Of a stretch of DNA of 16,184 bases, positions 1-6,431 are shown one piece after another. The DNA is from JBEKYH01 sp049511115 (lineage in GTDB: Bacteria; Planctomycetota; Phycisphaerae; Tepidisphaerales; Tepidisphaeraceae). Position 1 is the stretch's first letter. Every line of letters begins with the position of its first letter. The translations under genes were made by a program, and so were the position numbers. The notes beneath the pieces were generated by a model, which saw only the letters and a list, made by a program, of their open reading frames with translations, searched no databases and had not been told where the DNA came from. The stretch spans positions 1-16,184 of the forward strand of contig JBEKYH010000176.1 of assembly GCA_049511115.1 (NCBI GenBank). Reading direction: 5' to 3'.

Positions 1-561
1 GGCGACAATGATGCTATAGGCGCCCCAGCGCAGCCACGCGAATAAAATCGTCAAAAGCGCCTGCAGCAGGCTCTGCCCCCAGGAAATGCCCGCCAGCGTT
101 CGATACCGCAGTTTCGTCCGCAGCAAGGCGACGGGAACGTACGAGAGGTTTTGCAGCGGAACCGCGACCGCCGCGACGATCACCAGTCCGATCAGGCGCC
201 GCGAATGGTAGACCTTGGCCCCCAGAGGCGCGATGGCCACCATGGCTCCCGCGGCCACAAGCCCCAGCGTCAGCGACATCCAGAACCCCGGCGTGGCCCA
301 GCGGCGAAAGTCCTTTTGCCGCTGCACCAGCAGATCGTCCATGGCGATGGTGCCGATAATCGCCGCCAGTCCGCCGACCGTCAGCGTGTCCCCCACCAGG
401 CCGTAATCATCGCGCGTGACCCGCCAGCCGAGTACGATCGTCTGAATCAGCGTGACCACCTTGATGGTCACCGTATTCATCAGCAGCCAGGCAAACCCCC
501 GCGCCGCGGTATGCCCAAGCGAAAGCTCCGGCGGCGTCGGCTCGATTGCAAGGCTGTCCAA
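1..561 (-). CDS. Wzx/MOP-type polysaccharide flippase, N-terminal part (runs off left edge)
   Basis: This gene reads on the minus strand and is open to the window edge, so only about 187 N-terminal residues are visible. The protein starts with a short polar stretch, then ELSLGHTAARGFAWLL, and continues with hydrophobic helices around TIKVVTLIQTIVLGW, GGLAAIIGTIAMDDLLVQR, FWMSLTLGLVAAGAMVAIAPL, LIGLVIVAAVAVPLQNL and LLQALLTILFAWL. The order 'QRQKDFRR', then 'PLQNLSYVPVALLRTKLRYRTLAGIS', is typical of oligosaccharide flippases of the WzxC/polysaccharide_synt family, which move lipid-linked glycans across the inner membrane. The start is uncertain. TTG at 561 has GGAG 8 nt upstream, GTG at 570 has its Shine-Dalgarno too close, and GTG at 597 has none. 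No in-frame ATG was found upstream of the first helix. It lies downstream of the PL22 gene on the same strand, separated by about 300 nt. Confidence 0.8.
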   Translation of the reverse strand, partial: MDSLAIEPTPPELSLGHTAARGFAWLLMNTVTIKVVTLIQTIVLGWRVTRDDYGLVGDTLTVGGLAAIIGTIAMDDLLVQRQKDFRRWATPGFWMSLTLGLVAAGAMVAIAPLGAKVYHSRRLIGLVIVAAVAVPLQNLSYVPVALLRTKLRYRTLAGISWGQSLLQALLTILFAWLRWGAYSIIVA

Positions 562-597
562 GGTCTGCACTCCCGGGGTTGTTGCTGGGCTTCTCAC

Positions 598-881
598 GGG
601 CGCAGAGCCGTCACAACTCCGCAGCGATGCATTAGAGGCGCCCGAATCGATATCGACAAAATTCCACCGCTGGTCCCGTAATTTCCACGGCGTTAAGTGT
701 AACCTCCCCGTAGCGGGATTCCCACGTAAGGGCACGCAACATGTGAGAGGGGACCAGAGGAACGCGGCCAAAAGCGATAGCCCTGAGCCCGCCCCTTCGG
801 GGCCACAAGGCGCACCGATTTACCCCCTGATTTTTGGGCAGGCTCGGTGGCGGTCAAGCGTCAGTGCCGCGGTTTCCCTCA
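598..881. other. Intergenic gap with one GC hairpin
   Basis: These roughly 284 nt separate the flippase start from the stop of the PL22 gene. Long frames cross it on the plus strand, but they run antisense to the flippase and have no recognisable product. The only structure I see is the short perfect hairpin GCCCC-TTC-GGGGC at 791-803. The region should contain the flippase promoter, but no clear -35/-10 pair stands out. Confidence 0.5.
791..803 (-). terminator. Possible transcription-end hairpin after the PL22 gene
   Basis: GCCCC and GGGGC pair perfectly around a 3-nt loop, about 80 nt downstream of the PL22 stop codon. No clear U-tract follows in either direction, so an intrinsic terminator is only one possibility. 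It could equally be a chance GC hairpin. Confidence 0.25.
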
Positions 882-2291
882 TTACGGCGCGGCCTTATCC
901 ACCGATACCGCATACACCTGATTCGCCCCCGAGAAATTCCCGCAGAAAATCACCCACCTCTTGTCCGGCGTGATCGACACGTTCGGCTCGATGCCGCCCT
1001 GGCCGGTGACGTAATTGTGCTTGGACATATTTACCAGCTTCTCGCGCGTCACTGTTCCATCCGGCTGCACGCGGAAGAGATTGATCCACATGCCGTCACT
1101 GGAAAACGCCACCTGCGTGGGATCGCCTCCATCATCGGCAAACATCGTATTATCGCGCGAACTGTTGAAGTGAATGCCCCACGAATCGCGCGTGATGTGA
1201 TACTTGATCTCCTTGCCGCTATCGAGGTATGTGCCGCCGATCCAGAAATCCTGGCTGCGCGGCGTCTGCAAGTCGTACCAGACTATTTTGCCGTCAAAGC
1301 TCCACCACTCATGCCCGTTGATTTCCATGTCCATGGTGCGTTTGTGCATGAGCCGCATGCCGGTGGCGTCGGAGCGGATCGTCCAGGTGCGATCGACCTC
1401 ATGCCATGATCCCTCATGGGCGTAGAGCAGAATGTTCGGATCGGTCGGCGACCATTGCTGGTGATCGAGATTGCCGAACTGGTAGCCGCCCGTGACGCGC
1501 TCGCCGGTCTTGAGGTTGACGAACGTATAAGCCGCCGGCGAGGGATTGAGCGTCCGCCGCGCCAGCCCTTCCTCTTTGTTGACGGCGTACTGCTGGAATG
1601 TTGTCAGATCCGCCAGCGTCTTGCCGGGAAACATTCGATTGAGTTGCGAAACGTACGGCCGCGTCGCCGGGCGCGGCGTCTTGCCGGTTGGGTCAATCGC
1701 GCCGTTGTCGACAATGAAGCCGTAGGTCTCATCGCAGTTGATGATCGTGCTGGGCGCGTTTGGGATGATGCGCCGCGCCCCAGTATCGACGTTGACCGCA
1801 TACACCGGCCCGCCGCGTCCACCGCCGCCAAAGCCGCGCCGTCCGCCGCCGGCAACGGGCTGAGTCGTCGGCGCCCCGCCGCCGCCTCCCGCGCCGCGAC
1901 CGCGCCCGCCAATGGTCACGTAAACCTCGCGCGACTGCCGGGCCATGATCGCCCCGTTGCCCTGCACCACGATTTTCATCTGCGGCGGCTCAGTGCCGAG
2001 ATGCGTGATATCCACGACTCCCACCCCGCTGGGCGTGTTGAAGATCAGTTTATCTCCCTCAGGTGTATACGAATTGTCATGGAAATAAAGCGTGCGACTG
2101 CCAGGCTCTTCCGAAAGCCGGATCACGCGATGCCCCGTATCGGGGTCAACCCAGTCGCGCGGAATCGTATCGTTCGCCGGCTCCGCCGCCGGCGCATTAT
2201 CCGGCGCCGCCGTCTGCGCCCGCGCCACAAAGGGAAGACAACCAACAAAAAACGCCACCGAAAACATGAAAGGGGTAAAACCAGCGCGCAT
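882..2291 (-). CDS. Exported oligogalacturonate-lyase-like beta-propeller protein (PL22 type)
   Basis: The 469-aa product resembles polysaccharide lyase family 22 (oligogalacturonate lyase/TolB-like propeller), which cleaves short galacturonides by metal-assisted beta-elimination. Visible family features are DWVDPDTGHRVIRLSEEPGS near the N-terminus, then LDHQQWSPTDPNILLYAHEG followed by SWHEVDRTW, then NGHEWWSFDGK, then RDSWGIHFNSSRDN and a final propeller strand ITPDKRWVIFCGNFSG. Several histidines in these blocks are candidates for the catalytic base and metal ligands. The N-terminus is a signal peptide (hydrophobic FMFSVAFFVGCLPFV, then ARA before Q). I chose ATG 2291 because GGAGG (2301-2305) lies 9 nt upstream; ATGs at 2297 and 2324 are in frame. 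A glycine/arginine-rich low-complexity insert covers roughly residues 124-161. The exact substrate is inferred. Confidence 0.75.
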   Translation of the reverse strand: MRAGFTPFMFSVAFFVGCLPFVARAQTAAPDNAPAAEPANDTIPRDWVDPDTGHRVIRLSEEPGSRTLYFHDNSYTPEGDKLIFNTPSGVGVVDITHLGTEPPQMKIVVQGNGAIMARQSREVYVTIGGRGRGAGGGGGAPTTQPVAGGGRRGFGGGGRGGPVYAVNVDTGARRIIPNAPSTIINCDETYGFIVDNGAIDPTGKTPRPATRPYVSQLNRMFPGKTLADLTTFQQYAVNKEEGLARRTLNPSPAAYTFVNLKTGERVTGGYQFGNLDHQQWSPTDPNILLYAHEGSWHEVDRTWTIRSDATGMRLMHKRTMDMEINGHEWWSFDGKIVWYDLQTPRSQDFWIGGTYLDSGKEIKYHITRDSWGIHFNSSRDNTMFADDGGDPTQVAFSSDGMWINLFRVQPDGTVTREKLVNMSKHNYVTGQGGIEPNVSITPDKRWVIFCGNFSGANQVYAVSVDKAAP

Positions 2292-2300
2292 GAGCATGAG

Positions 2301-2305
2301 CCTCC
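2301..2305 (-). promoter_or_regulatory. Shine-Dalgarno site deciding the PL22 start
   Basis: GGAGG on the minus strand lies 9 nt before ATG 2291 and 3 nt before ATG 2297. This favours 2291, which also gives a cleaner signal peptide, over the in-frame ATG at 2324. Confidence 0.6.
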
Positions 2306-2402
2306 GCAAGCAACCAACAGTCAATAGTAAACCGCTCCGGCGATTCGCCGCCGCCCCTATTTACCAATGCCGGGCCACCCTGTTGTGAAAATGAAAACGG
2401 AA

Positions 2403-2491
2403 TGAACGCCGAGACGCCAAGACGCCGAGAAGAGAAAGCGAAAGTCGGTTTCCTGATTTGTCTTCTCGGCGTCTTGGCGTCTCGGCGTTCA
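2403..2491. repeat. Perfect 31-bp inverted repeat with 8-nt internal period
   Basis: Arms at 2403-2433 and 2461-2491 are exact reverse complements over 31 bp, with a 27-nt spacer (2434-2460). Each arm is itself periodic: ACGCCGAG, ACGCCAAG, ACGCCGAG, then AAGA. The element begins 8 nt after the stop codon of the AAA+ ATPase gene, so any read-through transcript would form a very strong hairpin. It belongs with the similar block at 4399-4590. It is non-coding; frames through it give repetitive peptides. Confidence 0.95.
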
Positions 2492-2499
2492 CCCCTGTC

Positions 2500-3927
2500 T
2501 TACCGCTTAAAAAACGTCTTCCCCCGCGCCGAGTATTTGCTCAGCCGGTTGTTCACATACAAGCCTTCCAGCAGAAACTCCCCGACGCTGGCCAGCATGG
2601 CGATGTCGCGGCCATCCACCTCCATCGCTTTGGCCAGATTGGCCGCGTGCTGGGCCAGGTGATTCACCGCTTTCATGTTGGCCACGAATTCCTCGGCCGA
2701 GAGATCGTCGCCCGATGGGAAGGTCAAGTTGCCCTTGAATTGCTCGGAGATATTGTCGTAATCCTCCAGGTCCGCAACCGTCCCGAAGACCGCCTTCACG
2801 GCTTCGCCCACCAGCGAGCGGATCAGCTTCTCTTCCGACGCATCATCCTCGGCCAGGGTCAATTCGATCTTCCCCCGGCAACTGGCGATCAGATAATTCA
2901 AATCGCAGATGCGCGGCACCACGCGGCTCTCGCCGGTCATCAACCCGCGCCGCTCGGCATTTGATACAAGCGTCTCCAGATTGGCGATGCTCGCCCGGAC
3001 CGATACGCCCGAGGCCTGCGAGACATGGGGGCTGGCGCGAGCCAAGCGCACCACTTCCTCGACGATCTGGGCCATGAACGTCGGCACCGCCACGGTCACG
3101 CCGCCGCCGTCGCGCTCGAGCCATGCGTTCTCCGTGGCAATGGCGATTCCCTCAGCCGCGGTCTGCGGATAGTGCGTGCGGATGACCGAGCCGATGCGGT
3201 CCTTCAGCGGCGTGACGATCCGCCCGCGATTGGTGTAATCCTCCGGATTCGCGCTGAACACGAGGCACACATCCAGATCAAGCCGGACTGGGTATCCGCG
3301 AATCTGCACATCGCGCTCTTCCAATACATTGAACAAACCAACCTGAATGCGCGGCGCCAAATCCGGCAGCTCGTTGATGGCAAATATCCCGCGATTGCTC
3401 CGCGGAATCAGCCCATAGTGCATTGTCGATTCATCCGACAGGTATCTGCCCTCGGCATGCTTCACCAGGTCAATCTCGCCGATCAAATCGGCAATCGTCA
3501 CGTCCGGCGTGGCCAGCTTTTCGTGATAGCGGTCGTCGCGATGCACCCATTCGATCAGGGCCGCGTCCCCCTGTTCGGCAATGATCCGCCTCCCCGTCGC
3601 CGTGCGCGGAGCGATGGGGTCGTCGTTGATCTCCACGCCGGCAAGCACTGGAATCCACTCGTCCAGTAGTCGCGGCAACATGCGCAAGATGCGCGTCTTG
3701 GCCTGCCCGCGCAATCCGAGAAACAGCAGGTCATGCTTGGAGAGAATTCCGTTGACGATCTGCGGAATCACGCTGTCGCGGTAGCCGACGATTCCGGGGA
3801 ACAAATCCTCGCCCGCCTTCAGCTTGGCGATGGCGTTGCGGCGCAGCTCTTCTTTCACTCCCAGCGGCCGATACCCGGCGGCCTTCAGATCACCCACGTT
3901 TTTCGCGGCGGGATGCATTGAATTCAT
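2500..3927 (-). CDS. AAA+ ATPase of the MoxR / magnesium-chelatase I type
   Basis: The 475-aa protein has an AAA+ core. A Walker A-like loop GLRGQAKT sits at residues 71-78, a Walker B-like strand IFAINELPDL at 181-190, VGLFNVLEERDVQIRGYPVRL follows, and a sensor-1-like motif SANPED is at 225-230, then NRGRIVTPLKDRIG. This matches the MoxR/ChlI-like ATPases that usually act as chaperones for VWA-domain partners or metal insertion. Both nucleotide motifs are atypical: Ala replaces Gly before Lys-Thr, and Asn-Glu replaces Asp-Glu. No VWA partner is visible nearby. The helical C-terminal third (residues 330-475) is family-specific. The start at 3927 has GGGAGA about 10 nt upstream; ATG 3918 is an alternative. 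A small membrane protein gene precedes it by 69 nt, so the two may be co-transcribed. Confidence 0.85.
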   Translation of the reverse strand: MNSMHPAAKNVGDLKAAGYRPLGVKEELRRNAIAKLKAGEDLFPGIVGYRDSVIPQIVNGILSKHDLLFLGLRGQAKTRILRMLPRLLDEWIPVLAGVEINDDPIAPRTATGRRIIAEQGDAALIEWVHRDDRYHEKLATPDVTIADLIGEIDLVKHAEGRYLSDESTMHYGLIPRSNRGIFAINELPDLAPRIQVGLFNVLEERDVQIRGYPVRLDLDVCLVFSANPEDYTNRGRIVTPLKDRIGSVIRTHYPQTAAEGIAIATENAWLERDGGGVTVAVPTFMAQIVEEVVRLARASPHVSQASGVSVRASIANLETLVSNAERRGLMTGESRVVPRICDLNYLIASCRGKIELTLAEDDASEEKLIRSLVGEAVKAVFGTVADLEDYDNISEQFKGNLTFPSGDDLSAEEFVANMKAVNHLAQHAANLAKAMEVDGRDIAMLASVGEFLLEGLYVNNRLSKYSARGKTFFKR

Positions 3928-3996
3928 TGAGATTAATTCTCCCTTGTTGACCGCTGATGATAGGTCGATTGGCCGGGCAGTTCTATTGTGGCGCTT

Positions 3997-4383
3997 CTAT
4001 TGCGAATCGTCGGGCGTGGAATTGCCGGCGTCTCCATCAAGCGATGAGCTCTTCAGCCGCTTGCCGGCTTCGGCCCAGATATCCAGATGCGCGGTAGGGG
4101 AGGGTTTTCGCTCATTTTCCGGTCGCGGGAAAAAATATCGCCCGAATCGGAAAATCAGCGTCAGCCCCGCCCCCAGATAAAACAGCAGGATTATCAGCAC
4201 CAGCCACGACACGGCCTGAATCTGCCGCTTCCCCGCGGCATCGGCTCCCTTCACCGCCTCCACCGCCGGCGCGAGAAAGCGGTCCAGTGTGATGAGGAGC
4301 AGGTAAGCGAAACCTTCCAGATAAAACACAACCCCGGCCAGCATGCCGATGCGCCGCCACAAGATGGATTTGCTCTGGATCAC
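3997..4383 (-). CDS. Small two-helix membrane protein, function unknown
   Basis: This 128-aa protein is not a family I recognise. Two hydrophobic segments are clear: about residues 11-33 (RIGMLAGVVFYLEGFAYLLL...) and 57-79 (AVSWLVLIILLFYLGAGLTLIF). A polar link of about 22 residues (EAVKGADAAGKRQIQ) separates them. A charged, proline-containing C-terminal tail of about 45 residues ends in DGDAGNSTPDDSQ. This suggests a small inner-membrane protein with a soluble tail. It lies 69 nt upstream of the AAA+ ATPase gene on the same strand and may form an operon with it. Its start (ATG 4383) is only about 15 nt from the repeat block and lacks a good Shine-Dalgarno. ATG 4344 is in frame but would remove most of the first helix. 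Confidence 0.6.
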   Translation of the reverse strand: MIQSKSILWRRIGMLAGVVFYLEGFAYLLLITLDRFLAPAVEAVKGADAAGKRQIQAVSWLVLIILLFYLGAGLTLIFRFGRYFFPRPENERKPSPTAHLDIWAEAGKRLKSSSLDGDAGNSTPDDSQ

Positions 4384-4441
4384 AATAAAAATTCGATCTC
4401 ACCGCAAAGACGCTAAGAACGCGAAGAAAAACCAGATTCAC

Positions 4442-4512
4442 CGCAGAGGACGCGCAGGAAATTCAAAATCAAATTCTAAATCTTGATATTTTCTTCCTCC
4501 GTGTCCTCTGCG
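4442..4512. repeat. Inner inverted repeat nested in the outer one
   Basis: CGCAGAGGACGCGCAGGAA (4442-4460) and the reverse complement of 4494-4512 agree at 17 of 19 positions, with an AT-rich loop between them. The flanking TCACCGC (4438-4444) and GCGGTGA (4538-4544) extend the pairing once the extra hairpin at 4520-4535 is skipped. This looks like one palindromic element inserted inside another. Confidence 0.8.
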
Positions 4513-4519
4513 TCCTCTA

Positions 4520-4535
4520 GGTCGCTACTGCGACC
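4520..4535. repeat. Short perfect hairpin inside the nested repeat
   Basis: GGTCGC-TACT-GCGACC is a 6-bp stem with a 4-nt loop. It interrupts the right side of the inner palindrome, between the paired arm (to 4512) and the terminal GCGGTGA at 4538-4544. Confidence 0.7.
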
Positions 4536-4596
4536 GGGCGGTGAGTCAGGCTTTTTGAATTTCTTCGCGTCCTTCGCGTCTTCGCGGTGAAAAAAA

Positions 4597-5598
4597 TCAC
4601 TTCCAAGGCACATCCGCTCGCGCATCAATCGGGTGCTTGGCTTGCATTTTGGCGACGGCTTGCTTGTCCTCGTCATCCAGCGGCTTGGGCAGGAGGACTT
4701 TCACGATCACAAACTGATCGCCGCGCTCTTCGCCGCGATGCACACCCGCGCCTTTGATGCGCAGCTTGGCGCCGCCTCCGGTTCCCGGCGGAATCGTTAG
4801 CGTCACGCGGCCGTCCAGGGTTGGGACCTCCACTTTCGTCCCCAGCAGGGCCTCGTACATGCTCACCGGCAAATCCAGTTGAATGTCCAATCCCTCGCGC
4901 CGGAAATACGCATGGGGCCGCACCGAGGTGATGATGAACAAGTCGCCGGGTTCGCCGCCGGTCTGCTGGCCGCGTCCCTTGATGCGGATGCGGCTGGCGT
5001 CCTTCACGCCCGGCGGGATTTTCACGTCGATCGTTTCCAGCCTTCCGTCCCGGTTGATCTGCAGCGGCAGATTCGTCCCGCGCGCCGCCTGCTCGAAAGT
5101 GAGCGTGACCGGATACTGCACATCTTCCCCGCGCGGCGGCGGCGCGCTGCGCGACCGCCCTCGCCGGCCTCCACCTCCGCCGCCGCCTCCGCCAAAGAGC
5201 GATTCAAAGAGGCTGGAGAAATCGCCGCCTTCGTTTCCCGTCTCAAATTCCTCGACGCTCACGCCCGGCCCGCCGCTCCACGAGCGCCGCCCGTTCCCGC
5301 CCCGGGATTGCTGGGCGCGCCGGAACGATTCAAACGGGTCGGCGCCTCCCCCGCGACCTGCGGCCGCCTGCGCTCCCGTGCCGGCGTGGCCGAACTCGTC
5401 GTAATTCTTGCGTTTGGTCGCGTCGCCGAGCACGTCGTACGCTTCCTGCACTTCCTTGAACTTCTCCGTCAATTTGGGATCGTTCTTGGTCGCATCCGGA
5501 TGATACTTCCGCGCCAGCTTCCGATACGCGCTCTTGATCTCGTCCGCCGTGGCGGATTTGGAGACACCCAGAACCGAGTAAAAATCCTGCTTGGCCAT
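4597..5598 (-). CDS. Class II DnaJ/CbpA-like Hsp40 co-chaperone
   Basis: The 333-aa protein has an N-terminal J domain (DFYSVLGVSKSATADEIKSAYR, HPD at residues 33-35, then EAYDVLGDATKRKNYDEFG). A long Gly/Arg/Ser-rich linker follows with SLFESLFGGGGGGGGG, and then the two C-terminal substrate-binding beta-domains (GEDVQYPVTLTFEQAARGT, PPGVKDASRIRIKGRG, GDLFIITSVRPHAYFRREGLD, VPTLDGRVTLTIPPGT). There is no CxxCxGxG zinc-binding region, so it is a type II DnaJ (CbpA/DjlA-like group), which delivers clients to DnaK and stimulates its ATPase in the cytoplasm. ATG 5598 (MAKQDFYSVLG) gives the normal family start; ATG 5616 adds six residues. Neither has a Shine-Dalgarno. No DnaK or GrpE gene is nearby. 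The stop codon lies 5 nt from the palindromic repeat block. Confidence 0.93.
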   Translation of the reverse strand: MAKQDFYSVLGVSKSATADEIKSAYRKLARKYHPDATKNDPKLTEKFKEVQEAYDVLGDATKRKNYDEFGHAGTGAQAAAGRGGGADPFESFRRAQQSRGGNGRRSWSGGPGVSVEEFETGNEGGDFSSLFESLFGGGGGGGGGRRGRSRSAPPPRGEDVQYPVTLTFEQAARGTNLPLQINRDGRLETIDVKIPPGVKDASRIRIKGRGQQTGGEPGDLFIITSVRPHAYFRREGLDIQLDLPVSMYEALLGTKVEVPTLDGRVTLTIPPGTGGGAKLRIKGAGVHRGEERGDQFVIVKVLLPKPLDDEDKQAVAKMQAKHPIDARADVPWK

Positions 5599-5616
5599 TT
5601 GGGGGTATTTTAGCAT

Positions 5617-5909
5617 GAAGTTTGGGCGAGGGGAGGATTCCCGTTCTTTTGTCCGTTACCATCGCGGCAATGGCCCAGACGAACGGAAGGGCAAGGGTGG
5701 AATGAAAGCGCAAAAAAAATAGCCGGCGGATATAGGATTTCATGCGACATCGGGACTCTAATCGACAGAGACATTCCACATCGGCGCGCATGGCCATCAG
5801 TGCCATCAGCCGCCAAATCCCGGCATGACATCTTGCACTTCAAAATCCAGCCACGACACTGGTGTGCGTCGGCGGTCCTGATTTGGGCCTGCCGCCGAGA
5901 CGCAACCCG
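5617..5909. other. Divergent intergenic region
   Basis: This gap of about 293 nt lies between dnaJ (minus) and the small plus-strand gene pair, so it should hold two divergent promoters. I found no convincing consensus boxes, operator palindrome or RNA gene. A long minus-strand frame crosses it (5610-6038), but its product is low-complexity and overlaps the better-supported plus-strand gene. Confidence 0.4.
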
Positions 5910-6221
5910 ATGAAACAAATAGCGGACTGCTTCGGGCGGGTCGTTCGTCTTACTGACGAGCGCCTGGCTCATATACTGGAACATGCAGAAATGCGCGGCA
6001 TGGAGGCGGAGATTGTCAGCGTGTTGGAGAAGCCGCAATGGGTGCGACGATCGCGCTCAGATGATGCAATACGACTGTTTTACGAGTTCTATGCACGAAC
6101 GAGCGTGGGTGGAAAATGGCTCTGCGTCGTGGTCAAATACCTTGAGAACGACGCGTTCATCGTAACGGCCTATCTGACCGATAAGCCCAAAGCCGGAGAA
6201 GACCTATGGCCGACAAAATAA
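5910..6221 (+). CDS. Small uncharacterised protein, candidate toxin of a DUF2283-linked pair
   Basis: This 103-aa protein (MKQIADCFGRVVRLTDERLAHI...) contains HILEHAEMRGMEAEI, RRSRSDDAIRLFYEFYA, VGGKWLCVVVKYLEND and AFIVTAYLTDKPKAGEDLW. From memory, this pattern recurs in small bacterial proteins often encoded beside DUF2283 proteins. The compact alpha-then-beta layout (helix with His/Glu, then three beta-strands with conserved Tyr, Lys and Asp) is compatible with a RelE/BECR-like RNase fold, but that is inference and no catalytic residues are proven. I chose ATG 5910 over an upstream in-frame GTG/ATG region (5862), because homology-like sequence begins at the VRLTDERL block. The Shine-Dalgarno is weak. 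It overlaps the next gene by 16 nt, implying translational coupling. Confidence 0.65.
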   Translation: MKQIADCFGRVVRLTDERLAHILEHAEMRGMEAEIVSVLEKPQWVRRSRSDDAIRLFYEFYARTSVGGKWLCVVVKYLENDAFIVTAYLTDKPKAGEDLWPTK

Positions 6222-6415
6222 AAGTCTGGTTCGACGCCGAGGCGGACTTCCTTGAAGTCTCCTTTTCCGACGCCGCTGGTTACGAAAAGGAAACCAGCCA
6301 CGATGCCGTGATGGAGCGCGTGGACGAGCAAGGTAATGTGATCGGTTTCAGCGTTCTGGGCGTCAGCCGGTTTAGAAAAGAAAAGCCACTGGAGGCGGAG
6401 TTGACGGCATTGTAG
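6206..6415 (+). CDS. DUF2283 family protein, candidate antitoxin
   Basis: The 69-aa product begins MADKIKVWFDAEADFLEVSF and continues SHDAVMERVDEQGNVIGFSVLGVSRF. This is the signature of DUF2283, a small beta-rich family (KVxYDxEADxLYIxF ... DEx GxVxGxEIL). Its biochemical role is not established, but its members commonly sit next to small toxin-like genes, so an antitoxin or partner role is plausible. The start ATG lies inside the preceding gene (16-nt overlap), so the two are probably one transcriptional and translational unit. The stop is followed within about 16 nt by the end of the convergent GNAT gene. Confidence 0.8.
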   Translation: MADKIKVWFDAEADFLEVSFSDAAGYEKETSHDAVMERVDEQGNVIGFSVLGVSRFRKEKPLEAELTAL

Positions 6416-6431
6416 GGCGGATCATATTCCC

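Larger units (their letters stand above)
4399..4590. repeat. Outer inverted repeat of a nested palindromic block
   Basis: Arms at 4399-4429 and 4560-4590 match as reverse complements at 28 of 31 positions. Two of the three differences become G-U pairs in minus-strand RNA, the direction of the flanking genes. The arms read TCACCGC(A/G)AAGACGC..., the same ACGC-RAG periodic type as the perfect repeat at 2403-2491. The element fills the gap between dnaJ (stop 5 nt away) and the small membrane protein gene, and its loop holds a second element of the same type. Confidence 0.9.

Noticed and set aside
151..681. Long plus-strand frames at the left edge
   Set aside because: They are antisense to the flippase and Arg/Pro/His-rich, as expected of shadow frames in GC-rich DNA. 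The minus-strand reading gives a clear membrane protein.
4476..4676. 66-aa minus-strand frame with HREDAKDAKK / EDAEDTEEE peptide
   Set aside because: It is the translation of the palindromic repeat plus an out-of-frame piece of the dnaJ 3' end. Such DAKDAKK peptides are typical false ORFs from this repeat type.
5610..6038. 142-aa minus-strand frame between dnaJ and the small gene pair
   Set aside because: It has no recognisable domain and low-complexity composition, and it overlaps the better-supported plus-strand gene at 5910.
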